Made by a program: the position numbers and the translations under genes
Source: Alphaproteobacteria bacterium
Lineage (GTDB): Bacteria; Pseudomonadota; Alphaproteobacteria; UBA6615
Length of the DNA stretch: 64,000 nt
NCBI GenBank assembly: GCA_021774445.1
Contig: JAJFJA010000067.1
Location: 1 to 64,000 of the forward strand
Direction: 5' to 3'
Shown here: positions 26,839 through 35,502 of the stretch, piece by piece
Layout: each line of letters opens with the position of its first letter
Numbering within the stretch: the first letter of the stretch is position 1
Notes under the pieces: generated by a model
What the model was told of the DNA's origin: nothing
What the model saw: the letters and a program-made list of their open reading frames with translations, nothing else
Database searches by the model: none

Positions 26839-27324
26839 ATGGCGATTCAAGTTGGTGACAAAATGCCGGCGGGCAGTTTCAAGCAGAAGACGGCCGACGG
26901 GGTCGGGGACATCAGCACGGATGATCTCTTCGCCGGCAAGAAAGTCGTTTTGGTGGCGGTGCCGGGCGCCTTTACGCCGACTTGCTCGGCCAAGCATCTG
27001 CCAGGCTATGTGGAGGCCGTCGAGGCATTTCGGAGCAAGGGCGTCGATAGCTTGGCTTGCCTGTCCGTCAACGATGCGTTCGTTATGGAAGCTTGGGGGC
27101 GGGATCAGTCGGCGGAGGGCAAGGTGGTGATGCTGGCCGATGGCAATGGCGCCTATACCAAGGCGCTCGGCATGGATATGGATCTCTCGGCGGCTGGGCT
27201 CGGCGTGCGCAGCAAGCGCTTCGCCATCGTTGTGGACGATGGCACCGTTAGCCATCTGGCGGCCGAAGAAAGCCCCGGCGTACTGGACGTTTCAAGCGCA
27301 GAGAGCGTGCTGGCGGCGTTGTAG
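26839..27324 (+). CDS. Peroxiredoxin of the Prx5 family
   Basis: The 161-residue protein reduces hydroperoxides with a peroxidatic cysteine at position 49 in the motif PGAFTPTCSAKHLPG. The downstream block GRDQSAEGKVVMLADGNGAYTKALG and the late SKRFAIVVDDG strand match the Prx5/AhpC-TSA hybrid group. A GGGG six bases upstream favours the ATG at 26839 over the one at 26827. It lies downstream of the DsbD-type gene in the same direction, though about 115 bases separate them. A repeat element occupies the gap to the convergent rnhA. Confidence 0.93.
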   Translation: MAIQVGDKMPAGSFKQKTADGVGDISTDDLFAGKKVVLVAVPGAFTPTCSAKHLPGYVEAVEAFRSKGVDSLACLSVNDAFVMEAWGRDQSAEGKVVMLADGNGAYTKALGMDMDLSAAGLGVRSKRFAIVVDDGTVSHLAAEESPGVLDVSSAESVLAAL

Positions 27325-27376
27325 AGGGCAAAAAAGCCGAGCCGAAACGTGTCGTAACTCCGTTAGTCCAGAGATC

Positions 27377-27484
27377 GTCATCGCGAGGCCGCAAGGCGGC
27401 CGCGGCGATCCAACGTGCGGTGCCGGTCTGATGGCCGCTGGCCTGTGGATTGCCGCGTCGGCCTCTCGGCCTCCTCGCAAAGAC
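27377..27484. repeat. Interspersed palindromic repeat element, copy 2
   Basis: This is the second copy of the element at 7646-7740. It begins GTCATCGCGAGG and contains GCGGCCGCGGCGATCCA and GGATTGCCGCGTCGGCCTCT. It closes with CCTCCTCGCAAAGAC, so its right arm has a one-base difference from copy 1. The middle is about 13 bases longer than in copy 1 and differs in sequence. It too sits between two convergent gene ends. Confidence 0.85.
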
Positions 27485-27535
27485 GACGTTGCACTGAGCT
27501 TGCGAGACGGATCGGTTCGGGTCTGGGGTGAGCCC

Positions 27536-27976
27536 TTAGCGCTTGGCCATCCCGTCGCGCGCGAGCTGGTCGGCGCGTTCGTTCTCGTGATGGCCGTCGT
27601 GGCCTTTGACCCAAAACCATTCGATGGTATGGCTGAGCGTCGCCTGATCCAGGCGTTGCCACAAATCGACGTTCTTTACCGGCTTGCGGTCGGCGGTGCG
27701 CCAATTGCGGGCTTTCCAGGCGTGGATCCATTTGGTGATGCCGTTGCGCAAATAGGTGCTGTCGGTGTGCAAATGGACGCTGGAGGGCCGCTTCAGCACC
27801 TCCAAGGCCTGGATCGCCGCCATCATTTCCATGCGATTGTTGGTGGTTTGTTGCTCGCCGCCGTTGATCTCCCGTTCGGTATCACCGAAGCGAAGCAGGG
27901 CACCCCAACCGCCGGGACCTGGGTTCCCGGAGCAGGCGCCGTCGGTAAATATTTCAACGATTTGCTGTTTCGGCAT
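27536..27976 (-). CDS. rnhA: Ribonuclease HI
   Basis: The 146-residue enzyme cleaves RNA in RNA-DNA hybrids. Active-site acids are visible at Asp12 (FTDGACSGNPGPGGW), Glu50 (NNRMEMMA) and Asp72 (HTDSTYL), with a fourth acid in the C-terminal NERADQLA. The start at 27974-27976 is used. An upstream in-frame ATG at 27998-28000 would overlap the thrB stop and adds only eight residues. The gene follows thrB closely, so the two are probably one transcript. Confidence 0.94.
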   Translation of the reverse strand: MPKQQIVEIFTDGACSGNPGPGGWGALLRFGDTEREINGGEQQTTNNRMEMMAAIQALEVLKRPSSVHLHTDSTYLRNGITKWIHAWKARNWRTADRKPVKNVDLWQRLDQATLSHTIEWFWVKGHDGHHENERADQLARDGMAKR

Positions 27977-27986
27977 ATCAATCCGT

Positions 27987-28949
27987 TCAGTCGAGGCCAT
28001 AGGCGCCAGGGCCGGTGGTCTGGCGGTGAAAACGTAGTCGGGCGTAATATTCCAGTGGATCTTTCGGCCGGACCAGCGCGCCTTCCGGGTGATACAGCCA
28101 GTCATAGAGCCGGGTCAGTAGGAAGCGCAGGGCGCTGCCGCGCGCCAGGATCGGCAAGGCCGCGAGTTCGGCCTCGGAGAAGGGACGGATCCGCCGATAA
28201 CTGTGGAGCATCTGGCGGGCCTTGGTAATGTTGAAATTCTTGCCGTCCTCGAAGCACCAGGCGTTGAGGCAGATCGCCAAGTCATAGGCGAAGGCATCGT
28301 TGCAGGCGAAATAGAAGTCGATCATCCCGGACAGCCTCTCACCCATGAAGAAGACATTGTCGGGGAAGAGGTCGGCGTGAATGACCCCGCCGGGCAGATT
28401 GTCGGGCCAGTTGTTGCCGAGGAATTGCAATTCGCCGGCAAGATCCTCGGCCAGGCCGGGGCGCACCTCGTGAGCGCGGGCGGCGCTGGCGTCGAGCAGG
28501 GGCTGCCAGCCGGCCAGGGACAGGTCGTTGGCACGGGTCATGGGAAAGGATTGGCCGGCGAGGTGGAATGACGCCAAAGCGGCACCGAGGCCGGCGCAGT
28601 GGAAGGGCTGGATCCGCTTGGGCCACATGCCGTCGAGAAAGGTGATGATTGCCGCCGGCTTGCCGCAGAGATGGCGCAAGGTCTCGCCGTCGCGGCCGTG
28701 CAAGGGCGTCGGGCAGGCCTGACCGGCCTTTGCGAGATGTTCCATGAGGCCCAGGAAATAGGGCAAATCCTCGGCACGCACGCGCTTTTCGTACAAGGTC
28801 AGGATATAGCTGTCGACGGTCGTGCGGAGCAGGTAGTTGGAATTCTCGACGCCCTCGGCGATGCCCTTGCAGGCGATGACCTCGCCGATATCGTACTGGG
28901 CGACGAAGTCGTGCAGGTCGGTGTCGGATACCTCGGTATAGACGGCCAT
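27987..28949 (-). CDS. thrB: Homoserine kinase, type II (choline kinase fold)
   Basis: This 320-residue kinase phosphorylates homoserine ahead of threonine synthase. It belongs to the aminoglycoside-phosphotransferase-like type found in alphaproteobacteria, not the GHMP type. Catalytic and metal-binding motifs are GVIHADLFPDNVFF and MIDFYFACND. The N-terminal VYTEVSDTDLHDFVAQYDIG start is standard for the family. It sits between ispH (upstream) and rnhA (downstream), a gene order I recall from related genomes. Confidence 0.94.
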   Translation of the reverse strand: MAVYTEVSDTDLHDFVAQYDIGEVIACKGIAEGVENSNYLLRTTVDSYILTLYEKRVRAEDLPYFLGLMEHLAKAGQACPTPLHGRDGETLRHLCGKPAAIITFLDGMWPKRIQPFHCAGLGAALASFHLAGQSFPMTRANDLSLAGWQPLLDASAARAHEVRPGLAEDLAGELQFLGNNWPDNLPGGVIHADLFPDNVFFMGERLSGMIDFYFACNDAFAYDLAICLNAWCFEDGKNFNITKARQMLHSYRRIRPFSEAELAALPILARGSALRFLLTRLYDWLYHPEGALVRPKDPLEYYARLRFHRQTTGPGAYGLD

Positions 28950-28979
28950 CGTGAATGCTCGGGGTGACTCGATGCGGGC

Positions 28980-29927
28980 TCAGGCGACCAGCACGCGCGG
29001 GAGTTTGAATCTGATGTCTTCGAGGGTGACGTTAACCTCCTCGATGGTGACGTCAAAGCGCAGGCGGCACGCATCGATCACCTGCTCCACGAGGATCTCG
29101 GGTGCGGAGGCGCCGGCGGTTATGCCAAGGGTCCGAATGCCGGCAAGGCGCTGCCAATCAACGTCGGCGGCGCCATCCACGAGCATCGCGAGCGGGCAGC
29201 CACTACGGCCGGCAACCTCGACCAGGCGGTTGGAATTGGAGGAATTCGGCGAGCCCAAAACAATGACGGCATCGCAGCGGCCGGCGATGGTCTTGACGGC
29301 TTGCTGACGGTTGGTGGTGGCGTAGCAGATGTCTTCCTGCTTGGGGCCGTGGATCGCCGGGAAACGCTGTTTCAGGGCGGCGACGATCTGGGCCGTATCG
29401 TCGACAGATAGGGTCGTCTGAGTGATAAAAGCCAGCTCGGAAGGGTCGGCGACGTCGACGGTTTCGGCCTGGGCCAGGTCCTCGACCAAGACGATGGCCG
29501 CGGGCGGTAGCTGGCCCATGGTGCCGACAACCTCAGGATGGCCGGCATGGCCGATCATGATGATCAGCCGTCCGGCATCGTGATGGCGCTCGGCCTCACG
29601 GTGTACCTTGCTGACCAGGGGGCAGGTGGCGTCGACATAAAAGAGTTCCCGGCGTTGGGCCTCCACCGGCACCGATTTGGGGACGCCATGGGCGGAGAAA
29701 ACGACACGGGCATCCGCCGGCACGTCGTCGAGCTCGGCAACGAAAACCGCGCCCTTGGCCTCCAGCGCGGTGACGACATGGCGGTTGTGGACAATCTCGT
29801 GGCGGACATAGATCGGCGGCCCGTATCTGGCCAGGGCGGTCTCGACAATCTGAATGGCGCGGTCGACGCCGGCACAGAAGCCGCGCGGCCCGGCAAGCAG
29901 AATCGTGAGGTTCGGGCGGTCGCTCAC
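28980..29927 (-). CDS. ispH: 4-hydroxy-3-methylbut-2-enyl diphosphate reductase
   Basis: IspH carries out the last step of the methylerythritol phosphate route to isoprenoid precursors. It holds a [4Fe-4S] cluster on three cysteines: GFCAGV near residue 18, DATCPLVSK near 99, and a third in EDICYATTNRQQ near residue 200. The conserved NSSNSNRL motif is also present. The start is the GTG at 29925-29927, with GGAGA about nine bases upstream. It feeds the same quinone side-chain supply used by ubiA. Confidence 0.95.
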   Translation of the reverse strand: MSDRPNLTILLAGPRGFCAGVDRAIQIVETALARYGPPIYVRHEIVHNRHVVTALEAKGAVFVAELDDVPADARVVFSAHGVPKSVPVEAQRRELFYVDATCPLVSKVHREAERHHDAGRLIIMIGHAGHPEVVGTMGQLPPAAIVLVEDLAQAETVDVADPSELAFITQTTLSVDDTAQIVAALKQRFPAIHGPKQEDICYATTNRQQAVKTIAGRCDAVIVLGSPNSSNSNRLVEVAGRSGCPLAMLVDGAADVDWQRLAGIRTLGITAGASAPEILVEQVIDACRLRFDVTIEEVNVTLEDIRFKLPRVLVA

Positions 29928-30124
29928 GGTTGCATTTCTCCGCTGCTGGTGGGGCGCCCATCACCGGCCTTGTCCTGCCAAAAGGGCTCATTTAGAGTTC
30001 GGCCGAGGCCGACCCGGCCTTTCGGTATATCGCAGCGCCCGCGACAGGCGCAAGTTCTTGGGGCAGCGGGAAGATCCATAAAGTGATCAACCAATATACA
30101 GAAATCCCATGGTTGTTGAGGCGA

Positions 30125-30673
30125 ATGCGGGGGGCTGGACGTGGTGCGGCCGTGGCCGGTGTAGCCGCGGTGACGTTGGCGGCGTGCAGCGGGTCCGACG
30201 TGTCACGGATACCGCCGTGCCCGAATGTGGTGATCGTCGACGATATTGCCCAGGTCACCAAGTTCCTTGATGGCCCCGGCCGCGATCTTACGGATGTGGT
30301 GCTGGAAGCGCGGATCGCCGGCTTCGACGGCTCCTGCGTGACCGATCTCGATAGTGGCGACGCCGGCGAGGTGGAGGTCGATCTGTTGCTGGTCGTGGAA
30401 GCGACCCGAGGTCCAGCCAATGCCGACCGCAGGGGACGTTATGATTTCTTTGTGGCGATCGCGAAATCGGAAGGCGACATTCTGGCCAAACGCGTGTTTC
30501 CGGGCGAAGTGGTGTTCGAGGGCAACCGGACGCGGGTGGCGACAGAAGAGGAACTGACCCAGTTAATACCGTTGCAACCGGGCACGGATGGATCCGACTA
30601 CGACATCCTGGTCGGATTTCAGTTGACGGCGGACGAACTCACCTACGCCCGGCAACAACAGGACTTGCGCTGA
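30125..30673 (+). CDS. Predicted lipoprotein of unknown function
   Basis: From the ATG at 30125, preceded by GAGG four bases upstream, the 182-residue product opens with a short basic region and a hydrophobic core. These end in a lipobox, VTLAAC, with the cysteine at about residue 21. The rest is a single soluble domain without motifs I can name, with an acidic middle (DSGDAGEVEVDL) and the segment ANADRRGRYDFFVAIAK. It is probably anchored in the periplasm. An earlier GTG at 30083 would place extra residues before the signal peptide. Confidence 0.7.
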   Translation: MRGAGRGAAVAGVAAVTLAACSGSDVSRIPPCPNVVIVDDIAQVTKFLDGPGRDLTDVVLEARIAGFDGSCVTDLDSGDAGEVEVDLLLVVEATRGPANADRRGRYDFFVAIAKSEGDILAKRVFPGEVVFEGNRTRVATEEELTQLIPLQPGTDGSDYDILVGFQLTADELTYARQQQDLR

Positions 30674-30684
30674 GCAGGGTGCGG

Positions 30685-30712
30685 TTGACAATCAAGCCTG
30701 GGCGGTTACCCT
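30685..30712 (+). promoter_or_regulatory. Candidate promoter for the glycine cleavage operon
   Basis: A perfect TTGACA occurs at 30685-30690. The element TACCCT, sixteen bases further on at 30707-30712, is a weak match to the -10 consensus. The position, about 45 bases before the riboswitch, is right for its transcription start. The assignment is by pattern only. Confidence 0.4.
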
Positions 30713-30754
30713 AACGCCGGTCCCGGATGGGACCGTCGAGTTGTCAGATGACCT

Positions 30755-30985
30755 TTGCGGGAGAGATCGTCCGAGGCCCAAAAAAGAGCCAAGGACGGCG
30801 CCGAAGGAGCAACCGCCCCGGAAACTCTCAGGCAAACGGACCGTTAAGGGATGACACTCTGGAAAGCAGGCATCGGCCGCCCTTGGGCGGAGGATGACTC
30901 ACCGAAGGGGTAAGTCGGCGTCGGGTGCCTTGGATCCCGACAGATGATGCCGGCGATGCTCTCAGGTTTTGGACAGAGGGGGCAC
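30755..30985 (+). promoter_or_regulatory. Tandem glycine riboswitch upstream of gcvT
   Basis: Two glycine-aptamer units follow one another. The first contains GCGGGAGAG (30757 onward), CGCCGAAGGAGCAA, AACTCTCAGGCAAA and GGACCG. The linker leads into the second, with ACACTCTGGA (30855 onward), CACCGAAGGGGTAAG, GCTCTCAGGTTTTGGACAGAGGGGG. The paired CGAAGG(A/G)G(C/T)AA and CTCTCAGG blocks are the hallmark of this RNA. Glycine binding is expected to raise expression of the cleavage genes. The boundaries are approximate. No strong terminator hairpin with a T-run is seen before the gcvT start. Confidence 0.9.
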
Positions 30986-31037
30986 GGGACGCGGGGAACC
31001 GCGTTGCGTCGTCGCGTGCTTTGCCAAGGAGAGCCGC

Positions 31038-32174
31038 ATGACCGGTGCCGCCGAAGACTCCACGACTGCGCTTGCGCAGACGCCGCTGAATGCCCTGCAT
31101 CACGCCCTTGGCGGCAAGATGGTACCGTTCGCCGGCTATGACATGCCGGTGCAGTACAAAGCCGGCATCATGGCCGAGCATAACCAGGTGCGGAACAGCG
31201 CCGGCCTGTTCGACGTGTCACATATGGGCCAGGCGCGGCTGAGCGCCGATGGCGATGCCGCCGTCGCGCTGGAGCGGCTGGTACCCGGCGATATCGTCGG
31301 CTTGGCGCCCGGCGAAATGCGCTACACGCTGTTGCTGGCCGATGATGGCGGCATTCTGGACGACTTGATCGTCACGCGCTTACCGCAGGCGCCGGAAACC
31401 TTGTTCCTGGTGGTCAATGCCGGCTGCAAGGATGCGGATTTCGCCCATATCGACACTATCCTGGCCGGTGCGGCGCGATTGGAACCGCTGCCGGACAGGG
31501 CCTTATTGGCCCTACAAGGGCCGCAGGCGGCGGCGGCGATGTCACGGCTGTCACCGGATGCGGCCAGGCTATCCTTCATGAATGGTGCCGATATGGCCGT
31601 TGCAGGGGTGTCCTGCTTCGTGACCCGTTCGGGCTATACGGGTGAGGACGGGTTCGAGATCTCGGTGCCGAATAGTGCCGCGGAGGCTTTGGCGCGGCAA
31701 ATGCTGGACCAACCGGAGGTTGCTCCGGCGGGGCTGGGCGCCCGGGATTCACTGCGGTTGGAGGCTGGGCTGTGCCTGTATGGCCACGATATCGACCGGT
31801 CGACGACACCGGTCGAAGGCAGCTTGCGCTGGACCATCCCGCAACGGCGGCGGGAGGCGGCCGATTTTCCGGGGGCGTCGATCATTCTCCAGCAAATGGC
31901 GGACGGACCGGTCCGGCGGCGGGTCGGTATCCGGCCCGAGGGCCGGGCGCCGGCGCGGGAAGGGACAGAAATTGCCAACCAGGCCGGGGCGGTGATCGGT
32001 GCGGTTACCAGCGGCGGCTACGGACCGACGGTGGGCGGGCCGGTGGCGATGGGTTACGTGCAGCGGGACTTCGGGGCCGTCGACACGCCATTGACATTGA
32101 TGGTGCGGGGTAAGGCGTTGCCGGCGCGGGTCGCCAGGCTGCCGTTCGTGCCGCAGAACTATTATCGGGGCTAG
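31038..32174 (+). CDS. gcvT: Glycine cleavage system T protein (aminomethyltransferase)
   Basis: GcvT moves the methylene group from the lipoylated H protein to tetrahydrofolate, releasing ammonia. The 378-residue protein has the LFDVSHMGQ block, the YTLLLADDGGILDDL segment and the GYTGEDGFEI motif, all typical. AAGGAG six bases before the ATG at 31038 fixes the start; longer frames begin inside the riboswitch. It is the first gene of gcvT-H-PA-PB. Confidence 0.96.
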   Translation: MTGAAEDSTTALAQTPLNALHHALGGKMVPFAGYDMPVQYKAGIMAEHNQVRNSAGLFDVSHMGQARLSADGDAAVALERLVPGDIVGLAPGEMRYTLLLADDGGILDDLIVTRLPQAPETLFLVVNAGCKDADFAHIDTILAGAARLEPLPDRALLALQGPQAAAAMSRLSPDAARLSFMNGADMAVAGVSCFVTRSGYTGEDGFEISVPNSAAEALARQMLDQPEVAPAGLGARDSLRLEAGLCLYGHDIDRSTTPVEGSLRWTIPQRRREAADFPGASIILQQMADGPVRRRVGIRPEGRAPAREGTEIANQAGAVIGAVTSGGYGPTVGGPVAMGYVQRDFGAVDTPLTLMVRGKALPARVARLPFVPQNYYRG

Positions 32175-32185
32175 GAGCAGGCGAA

Positions 32186-32563
32186 ATGAGCGACATGAAA
32201 TACACGACTGATCATGAGTGGATCCGGGTCGAGGGAGACAGCGGCGTCATCGGCATCACGGACTACGCGCAGGAACAGCTTGGTGACGTGGTGTTCGTCG
32301 ATCTGCCCGATGTCGGCAAGAATTTGAGCAAAGGCGACGAGGCGGCGGTGGTGGAGTCGGTCAAGGCCGCGGCGGAGGTCTATGCGCCGTTGGACGGCGC
32401 GGTGCTCGAGATCAACGAGGCGCTGACCGACGCGCCGGGATTGGTCAACACCGACCCGGTTGGCGGTGGCTGGTTCCTAAAGCTGCAGATCAGCGATCCT
32501 GGCCAGTTGGACGGCATGATGGATGAGGCGGGCTACGCGGACTACGTGAAGGGGCTGGGCTGA
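32186..32563 (+). CDS. gcvH: Glycine cleavage system H protein
   Basis: The 125-residue lipoyl carrier shuttles the aminomethyl intermediate between the P, T and L proteins. The attachment lysine is Lys60 in VVESVKAAAEVYAP. The N-terminal YTTDHEWIRV and the DVVFVDLPDVG strand are standard. AGGAGC upstream supports the ATG. It starts 11 bases after gcvT and ends one base before gcvPA. Confidence 0.97.
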   Translation: MSDMKYTTDHEWIRVEGDSGVIGITDYAQEQLGDVVFVDLPDVGKNLSKGDEAAVVESVKAAAEVYAPLDGAVLEINEALTDAPGLVNTDPVGGGWFLKLQISDPGQLDGMMDEAGYADYVKGLG

Positions 32564-32564
32564 T

Positions 32565-33911
32565 ATGCGCTATCTGCCGCTTACGGACGCGGACCGCAAA
32601 GCGATGCTGGCGCGCATCGGTGTGTCCTCGATCGATAGCCTGTTTCGCGATGTGCCTGAGTCGGCCCGGTTCGACGGCGGTTACGGCTTGCCCGACCATA
32701 TGTCGGAAATGGAGGTCGGGCGCCACATCGGCGCGTTAGCCGCGCGTAACATGGCGGCGGGCTCGGTGCCGAGTTTTCTCGGGGCGGGTGCGTATCGACA
32801 TCATGTGCCGGCGTCGGTGGATCACCTCATCCAGCGCGGCGAGTTCCTGACCGCGTACACGCCCTATCAGCCGGAAATTAGCCAAGGCACGCTGCAGGCG
32901 CTGTTCGAATTCCAGACACAAGTGGCGCTGCTGACCGACATGGAGGTGGCCAATGCCTCGATGTATGACGGTGCTACGGCTTGTGCCGAGGCGGTGCTGA
33001 TGGCCGGACGGGTGACACGGCGGAAGAAGGTCGTCCTCTCCGGCGGACTGCATCCACACTATCGCGACGTCACCCAAACCCAGAGCAGTTATCTGGACAT
33101 CGAAATCGCGGGGATGGGGCCGGATCTGTCGGGCGAGGAAGATCTGAGTGGGTTGGTGGACGACGACACGGCTTGCGTCGTGGTGCAGAATCCGACGGTG
33201 TTCGGCCATTTGCACGACTATTCGGAACTCGCCGCGCGGTGCCACGACAAGGGCGCGCTGCTGGTGGCGGTGGTGACTGAAGTCATTTCGCTCGGGGCCG
33301 TCATGCCGCCCGGGGCGATGGGTGCCGATATCGTCGTGGCCGAAGGGCAAGGCCTGGGCAACCCGTTGGGTTTTGGCGGGCCCTATGTGGGACTGTTCGC
33401 GACAAAGCAGAAATATGTGCGGCAGATGCCGGGGCGACTATGCGGGCAAACGGTGGACGACGATGGGCGGCGCGGCTGGGTGCTAACCATGTCGACCCGC
33501 GAGCAACATATTCGGCGGGAAAAGGCGACCAGCAACATCTGCACCAATGCCGGCCTGTGTTCGCTGGCGTTTACGATTCATGCGGCGTTGCTTGGCGAGG
33601 CGGGACTGACCGAACTGGCGCAACTCAATCATGCGACGGCGAGCGCGTTGGCCGAGCGGCTTGGCAAGATCGATGGGGTCGAGGTCGTGAACAGCCATTT
33701 CTTCAACGAGTTTGCGCTGAAGCTGTCGAAGCCGGCAGGCGAGGTGGTATCGGCGCTGGCTGATCGTGACATCCTCGCTGGGGTGCCGGCGGCGCGGCTC
33801 TATCCCGACGAGCCGGCGCTGGAAAACGTGCTGTTGGTGGCGGCGACGGAATGTAATTTGGCGGCCGAGTGTGCGGCGTTTGCCGACGGGCTGGCGGAGG
33901 TTCTGCAATGA
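32565..33911 (+). CDS. gcvPA: Glycine dehydrogenase (decarboxylating) subunit 1
   Basis: This is the non-PLP-binding half of a two-subunit P protein. The 448-residue product has MSEMEVGRHI near the N-terminus, FLGAGAYRHHVPA, YQPEISQGTLQALFEFQT and MYDGATACAEA, followed by the EGQGLGNPLGFGGP block. The split architecture, with the two halves encoded by adjacent genes, is common in several bacterial groups. Its stop overlaps the ATG of gcvPB by four bases. Confidence 0.96.
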   Translation: MRYLPLTDADRKAMLARIGVSSIDSLFRDVPESARFDGGYGLPDHMSEMEVGRHIGALAARNMAAGSVPSFLGAGAYRHHVPASVDHLIQRGEFLTAYTPYQPEISQGTLQALFEFQTQVALLTDMEVANASMYDGATACAEAVLMAGRVTRRKKVVLSGGLHPHYRDVTQTQSSYLDIEIAGMGPDLSGEEDLSGLVDDDTACVVVQNPTVFGHLHDYSELAARCHDKGALLVAVVTEVISLGAVMPPGAMGADIVVAEGQGLGNPLGFGGPYVGLFATKQKYVRQMPGRLCGQTVDDDGRRGWVLTMSTREQHIRREKATSNICTNAGLCSLAFTIHAALLGEAGLTELAQLNHATASALAERLGKIDGVEVVNSHFFNEFALKLSKPAGEVVSALADRDILAGVPAARLYPDEPALENVLLVAATECNLAAECAAFADGLAEVLQ

Positions 33912-35461
33912 CCCATTCGACGGATCTGCGGGGCCGTGGAGAGGCGGTCGAGGGTGGCGACGCGATAGAGACGGTGCTGGGCCATCGCGGCTTGCAGCTC
34001 GAGGAGGCGCTGATCTTCGAGCAGGATAGTGCGGGCTCGAGCGGGGTGGATCTGCCGACGGCGCCGGAAGCGCCGGACCGTTTGGGCACTTTCCGCCGGC
34101 AAGGCCGGATCGGCCTGCCAGGGCTGTCGGAGCCCGAAGTGGTGCGGCATTACACGCGGTTGAGCCAGAAGAATTACGCCATCGATATGGGCCTGTATCC
34201 GCTCGGCTCCTGCACCATGAAACATAATCCGCGGCTCAATGAAGCGGTGGTGCGGCTGCCGGGACTGGCCGGGGCGCACCCGATGCAGCCGGTGGAGACG
34301 GTGCAAGGGGCGTTGGCTCTGATCGACGAGCTGGCCCACTGGTTGAAAGAATTGACCGGGATGCCGGCGGTGGCGATGTCGCCGGCGGCCGGCGCGCATG
34401 GCGAGCTGTGCGGCATGATGTGCATCCGCGCGGCCCTGGATGCGCGTGGCGACAGCAAACGCCGGCGGGTGCTGGTGCCGGAGTCGGCCCATGGCACCAA
34501 CCCGGCTACGGCGGCGCAATGCGGGTTCACCGTCGATCCGATTCCGGCGAACGCCAAGGGCCGGGTCGATTTGGCGGCGTTTCGGGCGAAGTTGGGCGAC
34601 GATGTTGCAGCGTTGATGCTGACCAACCCGAATACCTGTGGGTTGTTCGAGCCGGACATCATAGCCATTGGTTCGGATCTGCACGAGGCGGGCGGCTATT
34701 TCTACTGCGACGGCGCCAACTTCAATGCCTTGGTCGGCCGGGTGCGGCCCGGCGATCTGGGTATCGACTGCATGCATATCAATCTACACAAGACCTTTTC
34801 GACGCCGCATGGCGGCGGTGGGCCGGGTGCCGGCCCCGTCGTGCTGTCGCAAGCGCTGGCGCCGCACGCGCCGCTACCCTGGGTCGTGCATAGCGGCGAT
34901 GGTTTTGCTTTGGTCGAGCATGAAGGGGACGCCGGCGACGCGAAACCGTTCGGGCGTCTGAAAGGCTTCCACGGGCAGATGGGGATGTTCGTGCGGGCGC
35001 TGGCCTACATGCTCAGCCACGGTAAGGACGGCTTGCGGCAAGTGGCGGAGGATGCGGTGCTCAACGCCAACTATGTGCTGGCGGGCCTGGAGGACGTGAT
35101 GACGGTGTCCTTCGATGGGCCATGCATGCATGAGGTGCTGTTCGACGACCGGTTCCTGAAGGGCAGCGGGGTGAGCACGCTGGATTTCGCCAAGGCGATG
35201 ATCGACGAGGGCTATCACCCGATGACGATGTATTTCCCGCTGGTGGTGCATGGGGCGATGCTGGTGGAGCCGACGGAGACGGAGTCGAAGGCCGGGCTGG
35301 ATGCGTTCATCGAGGTGATGCGCAGCCTGGCGGCGCGGGCCAAGGCCGGCGATGCCGACAGTTTCATCTCGGCACCGCGACTGACGCCGCGGCGCCGGCT
35401 CGACGAAACGGCGGCGGCGCGGAAGCCGGTGCTGCGCTGGCGGGAAGAGGCGGCGGAGTAG
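33908..35461 (+). CDS. gcvPB: Glycine dehydrogenase (decarboxylating) subunit 2
   Basis: This is the PLP-binding half of the P protein, 517 residues. The PLP lysine is Lys295 in INLHKTFSTPHGGGGPG. Other typical blocks are YPLGSCTMKHNPR and SAHGTNPATAA. ATG 33908 overlaps the gcvPA stop (ATGA). The lipoamide dehydrogenase (L protein) is not in the window. A hairpin sits just past the stop and may end the operon. Confidence 0.96.
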   Translation: MTHSTDLRGRGEAVEGGDAIETVLGHRGLQLEEALIFEQDSAGSSGVDLPTAPEAPDRLGTFRRQGRIGLPGLSEPEVVRHYTRLSQKNYAIDMGLYPLGSCTMKHNPRLNEAVVRLPGLAGAHPMQPVETVQGALALIDELAHWLKELTGMPAVAMSPAAGAHGELCGMMCIRAALDARGDSKRRRVLVPESAHGTNPATAAQCGFTVDPIPANAKGRVDLAAFRAKLGDDVAALMLTNPNTCGLFEPDIIAIGSDLHEAGGYFYCDGANFNALVGRVRPGDLGIDCMHINLHKTFSTPHGGGGPGAGPVVLSQALAPHAPLPWVVHSGDGFALVEHEGDAGDAKPFGRLKGFHGQMGMFVRALAYMLSHGKDGLRQVAEDAVLNANYVLAGLEDVMTVSFDGPCMHEVLFDDRFLKGSGVSTLDFAKAMIDEGYHPMTMYFPLVVHGAMLVEPTETESKAGLDAFIEVMRSLAARAKAGDADSFISAPRLTPRRRLDETAAARKPVLRWREEAAE

Positions 35462-35502
35462 GGCAGAAACGAAGGCTTGGTTAGCTCACTTACGTTTCTG
35501 CC
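35462..35502. terminator. Possible bidirectional hairpin between gcvPB and the aroE-like gene
   Basis: GGCAGAAACG at 35462-35471 is the exact reverse complement of CGTTTCTGCC at 35493-35502, with a 21-base loop. The right arm encodes the last residues of the convergent dehydrogenase. No clear T-run follows on either strand, so intrinsic termination is only a possibility. Confidence 0.45.
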
